The notes under the pieces: generated by a model | What the model saw: the letters and a program-made list of their open reading frames with translations, nothing else | What the model was told of the DNA's origin: nothing | The model's database searches: none | NCBI GenBank assembly: GCA_000434115.1 | Contig: FR893997.1 | Location: 1 to 10,368 of the forward strand | Direction of reading: 5' to 3' | DNA: 10,368 bases | DNA from: Roseburia sp. CAG:309 | GTDB taxonomy: Bacteria > Bacillota > Clostridia > Lachnospirales > Lachnospiraceae | In this document: piece after piece, positions 1 through 6,841 of the stretch | Layout: each line of letters opens with the position of its first letter | How positions within the stretch are numbered: position 1 is the stretch's first letter | Made by a program: the position numbers and the translations under genes

Positions 1-301
1 TAACCATTATTCTTCCCGGATTTTTGACAAACCATGATATTATCCAAGCTTGTATTACAAATAACCAATCAAGAAATGGAGTATCTACAAGTGCAGATCC
101 ATCCGGCGCCCCTAGTCTGTCACAAAATAAATTTCCTTTTAATCCGCTCTCTTGTATGCTTTTAATCAATGCCTCTCCTAATGCTCCATCCCCTCCACTA
201 AAGGTTACTTGATCTGGCAACTGATACGTCGCTGTTAAAAATATAGCAATACCCGTTACAATAACACATAAAGCAAAATACCACAATATCGTCTTCTTCA
301 T
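1..301 (-). CDS. N-terminal part of a membrane protein, GT-C glycosyltransferase-like (truncated by window edge)
   Basis: The first 100 residues of a leftward gene are visible; the rest lies outside the window. It starts MKKTILWYFALCVIVTG, with a short basic N-terminus and one hydrophobic segment at about residues 4-22. An outside-type loop follows, containing RLGAPDGSALVDTP at about residues 61-74, then a second hydrophobic stretch (LDWLFVIQAWIISWF). A TM1, then a long loop with an 'LGAP-G-DxP' motif, then TM2 recalls large multi-spanning polysaccharide membrane proteins of the GT-C type; this is pattern recognition, not proof. The ATG at 301 is preceded by an in-frame TAG and by AAGGGG about 12 nt upstream. 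It follows the alcohol dehydrogenase by 59 bp, so it probably shares the operon and could transfer a lipid-linked sugar or act in export. GC over 1-300 is about 38% by hand count, visibly lower than the sugar genes. Confidence 0.6.
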   Translation of the reverse strand, partial: MKKTILWYFALCVIVTGIAIFLTATYQLPDQVTFSGGDGALGEALIKSIQESGLKGNLFCDRLGAPDGSALVDTPFLDWLFVIQAWIISWFVKNPGRIMV

Positions 302-360
302 AAACTAAGTCGTCCCCTTATTATCATTAATATTTTAGTATTATATTAAAAAACATATCA

Positions 361-1422
361 TTACACGCATCGTACCATTACTTTCACCAAATCTTTTGGT
401 TTATCTCTCATCATATACAATGCGTCTTCCACTTTCTCCAGTCCCTCCAAATGATGTGTCACCAGTGGGGAAGGATCCAGTCTTCCATACTGAACCATGG
501 AAAGGATGCGTTCAATACGCATTCTTCCGCCTTTTGCCAGTTCCATGTGAAGTGTTTTGCCACACATGCCACGGCCCCCAGAAAAAATCGGCAACGGAAG
601 ATATCCGGTTCCGCCAAAATAATTTATATTGGAAATTGTTCCAATGCCATATCTTGTCATATCATAAGCCTGTGTCAGCACTTCTGCATTCCCACCGGCT
701 ATGATCGTAGCATCCACTCCAATTCCCTCTGTCATCTGCTTTACCTGTTCTACGATATCGCCGTCTTTATAACTCAAAACCTCTGTCGCACCATACCTTT
801 TTGCCAATTCTACACATATTGGGCGTGTACCAACAGCGATAATTCTTCCGGCTCCCTGCAAGGCAGCACCGGCAACAGCCATCAAACCAATTGGGCCAAT
901 CCCCAAAACACAGACCGTATCCCCGATCTTGATATCAGCATATTCGGCTCCGGTAAATCCGGTCGTAACTACATCGACACACATCAATGCCTGCTCGTCG
1001 GTTATTCCCTCCGGAATATGCGCAAGTGTGGTATCGGCATCACGGATAAGAAAACGCTCCGAGAAAACTCCCGGCTGTGTTCTTCCAAGCTGATGTCCGG
1101 AAAACGGAGCACTGGCATGTTTGTAATTTCCATCCTGAATGCTTTTATCACGCCAGTCCGGTGTAATTGCCGGAACAGCTACACGGTCGCCGGGACGAAA
1201 ATCTTTTACTTCACTTCCGACTTCCAGCACTTCCGCAATACATTCGTGTCCAAGCACAAGATTGGGTTGTTTAGGTGAACCGCCGCCAAATACCGTATGT
1301 ACATCCGAACTGCACGGAGTAACCGCAATCGGTTTCAAAATAGCACCATAAGGAACCAATTCCGGCTCCGGTGCGTCATGCCAGCGTACAACTCCCGGTT
1401 CAGCTAAAACAAATGCTTTCAT
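361..1422 (-). CDS. Zinc-dependent NADP secondary alcohol dehydrogenase (TbADH/CbADH type)
   Basis: This 353-residue medium-chain dehydrogenase matches the length and layout of the tetrameric NADP-dependent secondary alcohol dehydrogenases of Thermoanaerobacter brockii and Clostridium beijerinckii (about 351-352 residues). The catalytic zinc ligands known for TbADH fall at the same positions: Cys37 (TPCSSDVH), His59-Glu60 (LGHE) and Asp150. The structural-zinc four-cysteine lobe of horse-liver-type enzymes is absent, as in TbADH. The Rossmann motif GIGPIGL is at about 174-180. Gly198-Thr199-Arg200 and Tyr218 correspond to the TbADH residues that hold the NADP 2'-phosphate (Gly198-Ser199-Arg200, Tyr218), so NADP is the likely cofactor. 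The C-terminus (DKPKDLVKVMV) also follows the family. The start has AAGGAG about 11 nt upstream. Family members reduce methyl ketones to secondary alcohols. Lying 21 bp after the epimerase gene inside a deoxysugar cluster, its substrate is probably a nucleotide-sugar ketone rather than acetone; that is inference. Confidence 0.9.
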   Translation of the reverse strand: MKAFVLAEPGVVRWHDAPEPELVPYGAILKPIAVTPCSSDVHTVFGGGSPKQPNLVLGHECIAEVLEVGSEVKDFRPGDRVAVPAITPDWRDKSIQDGNYKHASAPFSGHQLGRTQPGVFSERFLIRDADTTLAHIPEGITDEQALMCVDVVTTGFTGAEYADIKIGDTVCVLGIGPIGLMAVAGAALQGAGRIIAVGTRPICVELAKRYGATEVLSYKDGDIVEQVKQMTEGIGVDATIIAGGNAEVLTQAYDMTRYGIGTISNINYFGGTGYLPLPIFSGGRGMCGKTLHMELAKGGRMRIERILSMVQYGRLDPSPLVTHHLEGLEKVEDALYMMRDKPKDLVKVMVRCV

Positions 1423-1443
1423 TATATTTCAATCTCCTTTTCA

Positions 1444-2358
1444 CTAACTGTCTAACCCTGACTGTTTCATAATCTCACGGATTCCCTGCGAAAAATCCGT
1501 ATCCGGAACATATCCCGATGCCTGTATTACCTTTGTAATATCCGGATTGAGCACAGGAACTCCTTCCGGTTTTTCTATCTCTTTTCCGAAAACAACTTCT
1601 CCGCTTTTGTTGGAGCAGTCATAAATCTCCCGGACAAATTCCCGCAGAACACGTGTATCCGTTCCTGCGACATTATAGATGCCTTCCTCGCATCCGTGTT
1701 CCATAAGTCCAAGAACAAGTTTCACAAAATCCGTAATATACAGATAATTCCAAAGCTGGCTGCAAGCACCAAGTTCTACTTTCTGTCCCTGATTTAATTT
1801 GCGTATACAGGTATCCACTAACGTTCCGTTCCGGTCTCCATAACCATACACACTAAAAATCCGCATATGAACAAATCGTATGGATTTATCCGCACAAAAC
1901 TGTTCTGCCTGCCGGGCAAATGCAATCTTTGCTTTTCCATACGGGGAAACCGGGAAACATTCTGTCTCCTCAGTAATTTTATCCTGACAGATTCCGTACT
2001 CTGCCTGTGATCCCGGAAAGAAAAAGTGCGTACATCCAAGTTTTTCCGCCACTTTCAACGCATTCATCGAATACACTGCGTTCTTATTTTGAACTTCCTC
2101 CGCAGCCCGTCCGGCATCTCCGGAACCATCCCAAGCAAAGTGAATCATCATATCTGCCTTATTTACACTTGTCTCCAGCACATCCAGATCATCCAGAGAG
2201 CCATAAACCAGTTCTAATTCCGGATGTTCCGGCAGCAACGCCAAATTGGCTGAATTTTTACGCACAAGTGCATATACTTTATATCCATGCTGTAAAAGGG
2301 CAGCCGTCATATTTCGTCCCAGAAAACTGGTTGCCCCTGTCACGACAATTTTTTTCAT
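1444..2358 (-). CDS. NAD(P)-dependent sugar epimerase/dehydratase/reductase (extended SDR)
   Basis: This 304-residue protein is an extended short-chain dehydrogenase. The N-terminal nucleotide-binding loop is VVTGATSFLG (residues 5-14), with Ser in place of the middle Gly of GxxGxxG. The active site has Ser117 (PGSQAEYG) and the catalytic pair Tyr140/Lys144 in SPYGKAK. The WNYLYITDFV segment at about 203-212 is the usual sugar-binding region. Proteins of this size in CDP-deoxysugar loci are commonly 4-ketoreductases or C-epimerases such as abequose synthase, or the reductase ending yersiniose synthesis. The exact role cannot be read from the motifs. I chose ATG 2358 (MKKIVVTG) because it begins right at the first beta strand; an upstream in-frame TTG at 2382 would add eight residues but has no good ribosome site. 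GGAG lies about 14 nt before 2358. It follows the methyltransferase by 31 bp. Confidence 0.88.
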   Translation of the reverse strand: MKKIVVTGATSFLGRNMTAALLQHGYKVYALVRKNSANLALLPEHPELELVYGSLDDLDVLETSVNKADMMIHFAWDGSGDAGRAAEEVQNKNAVYSMNALKVAEKLGCTHFFFPGSQAEYGICQDKITEETECFPVSPYGKAKIAFARQAEQFCADKSIRFVHMRIFSVYGYGDRNGTLVDTCIRKLNQGQKVELGACSQLWNYLYITDFVKLVLGLMEHGCEEGIYNVAGTDTRVLREFVREIYDCSNKSGEVVFGKEIEKPEGVPVLNPDITKVIQASGYVPDTDFSQGIREIMKQSGLDS

Positions 2359-2389
2359 TTCTATCGTCCATTCTCCATTCAACTAAATC

Positions 2390-3550
2390 TTATGCTTCCA
2401 TCTCGTCATATCTCTGAAGAGAATTTGTCATTAACACAGCAATTTCTGTCTCTTTTCCAAATCGCTGCCGGATAATGGATGCAATCTCTTTCGTATATCC
2501 CGGCGCAATAATAATAATTGCATCTACCGGATCTGCCACTGCATCATCCGGAGAAATAATCGGAATATGGGATGCCGGTGCATACCGTCCCTGCTTGAAC
2601 GGAGCAGAATCAATAATATACTCAACATCTTTTGTCAATTCTGCTGTCGCCGCTAAGGTAAATCCCTGATGACTGGCTCCCCAGACAGCGATCCGTTTTC
2701 CCTCGCCATGCAGTCTGTCAATGTATTCATGTACTTCTTTTCGGATGGTATCATAACTCTTTTGGATTCTTGACACATCGACTTTCTTTTTCTTGCACAC
2801 AATAACGGAAAGCGTGTCACGATTTACCATCTCTTCTTCCAACACTTCAAATCCATTTTTTTCCAATACAAACCGAAGTGTATCAAATGTATAATATACC
2901 AAATGGTCACGGATCAGTTCATAATATCCATCATTTTCCAAAATGTATTCCAAACTCGGTACTGTCACAAGACCCATGCCATCCTCTGTCAAATTGTTAT
3001 AAATGCCCTGAAGCATTCCATTGGGATCAGGCTGATGTTCAAAAAAATTAAAGGAAAGAAAGACATCAAACGGACCATTCTCGAGACGGACTTCTCCATT
3101 ATCGACAAATCCCCGTTCCACTTGCAGTCCTTTTCCGGCTGCCATTTCAACCAGATCCTGCTTATGCTCAATTCCGTAAGCCTGAACCGGGAATTCGGTA
3201 AGTACGGACAAAAACTCGCCTTGTCCACAACCCACCTCTATGAATTTCTTATTTTCAAGATGATACGTTTCAATTAAATGTTTGTACTGGCTCCGGCGCA
3301 ATTCTACCATTGTCTTGGAGAAACCGCCGGAACGGATTACATCGCGATAATAAGCTACCGGCTCACAGTCAAACTGTATCAGACCACATCCACGGCACTG
3401 ATACAAACTGAGCGATACCCCTTTCTCCTCTGCAATTTCATTTTCATCCGGAATATCCTGCGCGGAAGCCGGCATATTATCAAATTCAAGCAGAGGTTTT
3501 TCAAAGAATTCCCCTCCGCATACCAGACATCTTGGTTGTCTTTTTTTCAT
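2390..3550 (-). CDS. SAM-dependent sugar methyltransferase with zinc-binding N-domain and C-terminal Rossmann domain
   Basis: This 386-residue protein has the three-part architecture of the TcaB9/TylC3/NovU sugar C-methyltransferase superfamily. Residues 8-55 form a zinc-binding module (CLVC at 8-11, CRGC at 52-55). The SAM domain follows, with motif I FIEVGCGQGEF at 103-113 and SFNFFEH at 166-172. A C-terminal Rossmann-like domain contains IAVWGASHQGF (287-297) and APFKQGRYAPASHIPI (316-331), close to the family's KQG-Y-P-THIPI signature. Where TcaB9 has its catalytic Tyr-x-Glu-His, this protein reads Ile-Arg-Asp-His (213-216), so it belongs to a divergent subgroup and C-methylation should not be assumed; O-methylation is also possible. 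AAAGGAG lies 9 nt before the ATG. It follows the thiamine diphosphate enzyme by 58 bp in the same operon, so a nucleotide-linked deoxysugar is the likely substrate. Confidence 0.88.
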   Translation of the reverse strand: MKKRQPRCLVCGGEFFEKPLLEFDNMPASAQDIPDENEIAEEKGVSLSLYQCRGCGLIQFDCEPVAYYRDVIRSGGFSKTMVELRRSQYKHLIETYHLENKKFIEVGCGQGEFLSVLTEFPVQAYGIEHKQDLVEMAAGKGLQVERGFVDNGEVRLENGPFDVFLSFNFFEHQPDPNGMLQGIYNNLTEDGMGLVTVPSLEYILENDGYYELIRDHLVYYTFDTLRFVLEKNGFEVLEEEMVNRDTLSVIVCKKKKVDVSRIQKSYDTIRKEVHEYIDRLHGEGKRIAVWGASHQGFTLAATAELTKDVEYIIDSAPFKQGRYAPASHIPIISPDDAVADPVDAIIIIAPGYTKEIASIIRQRFGKETEIAVLMTNSLQRYDEMEA

Positions 3551-3594
3551 CTTTCCATTCTCCTTTAATCTCTTATTGGTTGGGAGACCTCTAT

Positions 3595-3620
3595 ACTATT
3601 CCTCTGAACTATTCCTCTGA
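3595..3620 (-). repeat. Perfect 13-bp tandem duplication across a stop codon
   Basis: On the plus strand ACTATTCCTCTGA occurs twice in direct succession (3595-3607 and 3608-3620). Read on the minus strand, the upstream copy encodes the last residues Ser-Glu-Glu and the TAG stop of the thiamine diphosphate enzyme. The second copy repeats the same bases just after the stop. The protein end is unaffected. It looks like a replication-slippage duplication. Confidence 0.95.
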
Positions 3621-5426
3621 AATCGGCTCAATGATCATTTCTTTTTTGAATGTCTCACGATCCAAAAATGGTGCCAGATCTTCCAGTGGCGGTGAGAATA
3701 AACTGCCATCCGGAAGTTTCTTCGTCGCTGATTTTGGTTCAAACTTCTGATCAATCGAAACCATGATCTCACAAATTACTGCTCCTTCTGTTGCAAATAC
3801 CTTTGAGATCGTATCATCCAATTCATCGTTCTTATCACAGCGGAAGAATGGATAGTTATAGGCATACGCAATCTTTTCCATGTCCGGAAATTCCAAGTCA
3901 TGGCTCTGTGGGCCGATTCCGACAAACGGTTCGCCAAAGAAATTGGACTGCGTCTGGCGAATGGAATGATATCCATTGTTGTTAATAACAAAAATCTTGA
4001 TTGGGAGATGATTGGTCTGAATGGTCTGCAATTCCTGCAAATTCATCTGAATACTTCCATCTCCACTGATACATACAATTTCTTTTCCTCCGTCGGCAAC
4101 GCAGGCTCCGATTGCCGCTGGAAGATCATATCCCATCGACGCAATGGCAGAGTTAATGATAAAGCGCTGTCCTTTTTTAATCTCATAACCGTGGCTGCCC
4201 ACTACGCAGGCAGAACCATTTCCCACTACCGTCATATAACCTTCCGGCAGTCTCCGGCTGAGTTCTTTGATAAAGGCATACACATTTGCCGGTTCTTTCT
4301 GCTCATAATGCTTTGGCAGAACAACCGGATATGTCTTTTTCCAATGATCGCACTTATTCAGCCAGAACTCATCCGTATCTAATTTGACATCACCCAATTC
4401 TTCATTGAGTGTCTTCATCACATCTTTTACATCTGCGCATACCGGCATATCAACATGAATTGTCGGCTTTTTCAATTCGTCTTCGTCAACATCGACAACA
4501 ATCGTATAAGCCTCTCTTGCCCATGTCTGATAATTGTAACCCACCTGACGGATGCTCAGGCGGCTTCCCAGTGAGAGCACCAGATCACTGTTTTGAATTG
4601 CAAAGTTTCCGGCACGGTCACCCATGATTCCGGCACGTCCTACATACAATGGATGCTCATCTGCGATCAGATCAATGCTGTTCCATCCTGTAACAACCGG
4701 AATATTTAATTTTTCTACTAATTTGCAAAACTCCTCATAGCCGCCGGACGTACGAATCGCACTGCCGGCATTAATAACCGGACGTTTTGCCTGTTTTACT
4801 TTCTCAATGATCGTCTGGGCTGTCTCTTTTGAGAATTTCTTCGGCACTTCTGCGGCACATTCTGCCGGATCAAAACTGCGAAGATCGTCTGTCTCAATAT
4901 AAGCTCCCTGCACATTAACAGGGATATCCAGCCAGCAAGGTCCCGGGCGACCGGTTACTGCAAGGTACAATGCCTTTTCAAGGCAGTATTTGATATCCAA
5001 TGGATCAATGACCATCTGACAGTATTTTGTCATACTGTCCACGGCTTTACAGATGTCAAATTCCTGATCTCCCATTGCACGGATGTTTAATCCCGTACTG
5101 CGCGCCGTCGTATCATAACGAACCTGCCCCGAGATTACAAGCATTGGGATTGAATCAAGCCATCCACCGACAACACCGGTAATCGCGTTAGTTCCTCCCG
5201 GTCCTGTTGTCACGCAGACAGCTGCCATCTTATTGTGTATTCTTGCATACGCTTCTCCGGCAATCGCACATGCCTGTTCATGATGCTGGTATACACAATG
5301 CAGTCCCTCCTGATGTCCCAAACCATCATTCAGGTGCATAGCACCTCCGCCTGTCACCGTAAATACTGTGTCGATATCATGTTCCACAAGGAATTGTGCC
5401 ACATAATTTGATAACTTAATTTTCAT
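3609..5426 (-). CDS. Thiamine diphosphate-dependent enzyme, acetolactate-synthase-like (YerE-type candidate)
   Basis: This 605-residue protein has the three-domain plan of the acetolactate synthase family: Pyr domain (about 1-165), central domain (about 190-345) and PP domain (about 380-560). The catalytic glutamate is Glu50 in HHEQACAIAGEAYAR. The diphosphate/Mg motif starts at GDG 455-457 and ends about 26 residues later at VINNNGY. The C-terminus carries a segment (KKLPDGSLFSPPLEDLAPFL) that I associate with thiamine diphosphate enzymes of polysaccharide loci rather than valine-pathway synthases. No small regulatory subunit or ilv gene is nearby. Placed directly after rfbH, it best fits a YerE-like carboligase adding a two-carbon unit from pyruvate to a CDP-4-keto-3,6-dideoxyhexose. 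Whether FAD binds was not settled. The start is ATG 5426, not ATG 5432: the GGAGG abuts the latter directly and lies 6 nt from the former. Confidence 0.9.
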   Translation of the reverse strand: MKIKLSNYVAQFLVEHDIDTVFTVTGGGAMHLNDGLGHQEGLHCVYQHHEQACAIAGEAYARIHNKMAAVCVTTGPGGTNAITGVVGGWLDSIPMLVISGQVRYDTTARSTGLNIRAMGDQEFDICKAVDSMTKYCQMVIDPLDIKYCLEKALYLAVTGRPGPCWLDIPVNVQGAYIETDDLRSFDPAECAAEVPKKFSKETAQTIIEKVKQAKRPVINAGSAIRTSGGYEEFCKLVEKLNIPVVTGWNSIDLIADEHPLYVGRAGIMGDRAGNFAIQNSDLVLSLGSRLSIRQVGYNYQTWAREAYTIVVDVDEDELKKPTIHVDMPVCADVKDVMKTLNEELGDVKLDTDEFWLNKCDHWKKTYPVVLPKHYEQKEPANVYAFIKELSRRLPEGYMTVVGNGSACVVGSHGYEIKKGQRFIINSAIASMGYDLPAAIGACVADGGKEIVCISGDGSIQMNLQELQTIQTNHLPIKIFVINNNGYHSIRQTQSNFFGEPFVGIGPQSHDLEFPDMEKIAYAYNYPFFRCDKNDELDDTISKVFATEGAVICEIMVSIDQKFEPKSATKKLPDGSLFSPPLEDLAPFLDRETFKKEMIIEPISEE

Positions 5427-5432
5427 TGCCAT

Positions 5433-5437
5433 CCTCC
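5433..5437 (-). promoter_or_regulatory. Ribosome binding site deciding the start of the thiamine diphosphate enzyme
   Basis: GGAGG on the minus strand sits directly against an ATG at 5432 and six bases ahead of a second in-frame ATG at 5426. Only the second has workable spacing, so translation most likely starts at 5426, two codons inside the longest open frame. Confidence 0.8.
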
Positions 5438-5473
5438 ATTTTGAATATCTCTTTCCTTATTTTGAGCTGTATT

Positions 5474-6811
5474 TTACTGCAAAGCTTCTTTGATCACTTT
5501 TGCCATATAGTCAATCTTTTCATCAGTCATACCCGGATATACACCAAGCCAGAAAGTATCTTTCATAATACGGTCTGTTACTGCCAGATCTCCGACAACG
5601 CGGTATCCCTTTCCGGATGCACGCATCTCATCGAAGCAAGGCTGTTTTACAATATTTCCGGCAAAAAGCATACGTGTCTGTACGCCATGATTTTCGATAT
5701 ACTGAACCACTTTGTTCTTATCCACGCCCTCACGGCAGGTAAGAAGGAATCCGAACCAGCTTGGTTTTGAGTTTGGACATGGTTCCGGAAGAATAAGTTT
5801 ATCTTCTACTTCTTCCAGTGCAGCACGAAGACGGTCAAAGTTGTGTCTTCTCTTTTCTACAAATGTAGGGAATTTCGCCAGCTGGGCACATCCTACTGCT
5901 GCCTGCATATCCGTTGCTTTCAGGTTATATCCAAAGTGTGAATACACATATTTGTGGTCATATCCCAATGGAAGTTCTCCATACTGCTTGTCGAAACGAT
6001 GTCCGCACAGGTTGTCTCTTCCTGATGGACATACGCAGTCTCTTCCCCAGTCTCTCAAAGAGCGGACTGCCTTATGGATCAATGGGTTGTCTGTATAAAC
6101 GGCTCCACCTTCACCCATTGTCATGTGGTGTGGCGGATAGAAACTGGAAGTACCGATATCACCGATCGTACCGGTGAATTTTTCTTCTCCGTTAATCGTA
6201 TATTTGGATCCCAATGCGTCACAGTTATCTTCTACAAGCCATAAATTATGTTTGTCACAAAATTCTTTGATTGCTCCAAGATCCCATGGATTTCCCAATG
6301 TATGAGCGATCATGATCGCTTTGGTCTTATCGGAAAGGGCATCTTCCAACATAGAAGCATCCATATTGTACTGTGGAATTGTCATGTCTACGAATACCGG
6401 AACGGCACCATACTGAATGATCGGTGCAATTGTCGTCGGGAATCCGGCAGCTACTGTGATCACTTCGTCTCCCGGCATAATACGGCGGTCTCCCATCAAA
6501 GGAGAAGTAAGTGCCATAAATGCAAGCAGGTTTGCGGAAGAACCGGAGTTTACCAATGAACAGTATTTAATTCCAAGATACTCTGCAAATTCTTTTTCAA
6601 ACTGATCGGTATATCTTCCGGAAGTAAGCCAGAACTCAAGGGAACTGTCTACCAGATTTACCATCTCTTCATGTCCGTAATAACGGGAAGCATATGGGAT
6701 GCGGTCGCCTTCTTTAAAAGGTTTTTCCTGATTGTGGTATTTGTCACAATACTCCTTTACCATCTCCAAAATACTTTCTCTTGCCTGTTTTTCATTTTGA
6801 TTTTCAAACAT
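5474..6811 (-). CDS. rfbH: CDP-6-deoxy-L-threo-D-glycero-4-hexulose 3-dehydrase (E1, RfbH/AscC/DdhC)
   Basis: This 445-residue DegT/AHBA-fold protein carries the two hallmarks of E1, the pyridoxamine phosphate and [2Fe-2S] enzyme that removes the C3 hydroxyl of CDP-4-keto-6-deoxyglucose. The aminotransferase lysine is replaced by histidine in SFYPPHHMTMGEGG (His228, matching His220 of Yersinia E1), so it cannot act as an ordinary transaminase. The cluster ligands are Cys197 (EDNCDALGS) and Cys259, Cys261 and Cys269 (RDCVCPSGRDNLC). This keeps the C-x-C-x7-C spacing of Yersinia E1, with four extra residues between the first Cys and the His (reference numbering from memory). E1 normally needs a reductase partner (E3, AscD/DdhD), and none is encoded in this window. 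AAAGGA lies 8 nt before the ATG. The gene begins 30 bp after the rfbG stop, with the thiamine diphosphate enzyme 47 bp downstream. Confidence 0.95.
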   Translation of the reverse strand: MFENQNEKQARESILEMVKEYCDKYHNQEKPFKEGDRIPYASRYYGHEEMVNLVDSSLEFWLTSGRYTDQFEKEFAEYLGIKYCSLVNSGSSANLLAFMALTSPLMGDRRIMPGDEVITVAAGFPTTIAPIIQYGAVPVFVDMTIPQYNMDASMLEDALSDKTKAIMIAHTLGNPWDLGAIKEFCDKHNLWLVEDNCDALGSKYTINGEEKFTGTIGDIGTSSFYPPHHMTMGEGGAVYTDNPLIHKAVRSLRDWGRDCVCPSGRDNLCGHRFDKQYGELPLGYDHKYVYSHFGYNLKATDMQAAVGCAQLAKFPTFVEKRRHNFDRLRAALEEVEDKLILPEPCPNSKPSWFGFLLTCREGVDKNKVVQYIENHGVQTRMLFAGNIVKQPCFDEMRASGKGYRVVGDLAVTDRIMKDTFWLGVYPGMTDEKIDYMAKVIKEALQ

Positions 6812-6841
6812 AATTTTAATCCTTTCTGATTTTCGTAAGTA

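Noticed and set aside
302..360. Possible terminator after the alcohol dehydrogenase
   Set aside because: The gap is AT-rich with no GC stem-loop, and the next gene follows in the same direction, so read-through is more likely.
451..1278. 275-codon open frame on the plus strand
   Set aside because: It lies wholly antisense to the alcohol dehydrogenase, whose zinc and NADP residues are all in place. The translation is rich in Cys, Ser and His with no recognisable fold, and it has no ribosome site.
3551..3608. Possible terminator between the thiamine diphosphate enzyme and the methyltransferase
   Set aside because: GGTTGGGAGACC at 3578-3589 pairs for only about three bases at each end and has no following T run in either direction, so it is not a terminator.
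3609..5426. Housekeeping acetolactate synthase large subunit (ilvB)
   Set aside because: There is no small subunit or ilv/leu gene nearby, it sits between rfbH and a sugar methyltransferase, and its C-terminal end has a segment associated with polysaccharide-locus enzymes. Not fully excluded without a tree.
5474..6811. Sugar aminotransferase of the DegT family
   Set aside because: The PLP-binding lysine is replaced by histidine and four cysteines with E1 spacing are present, which identifies the 3-dehydrase.
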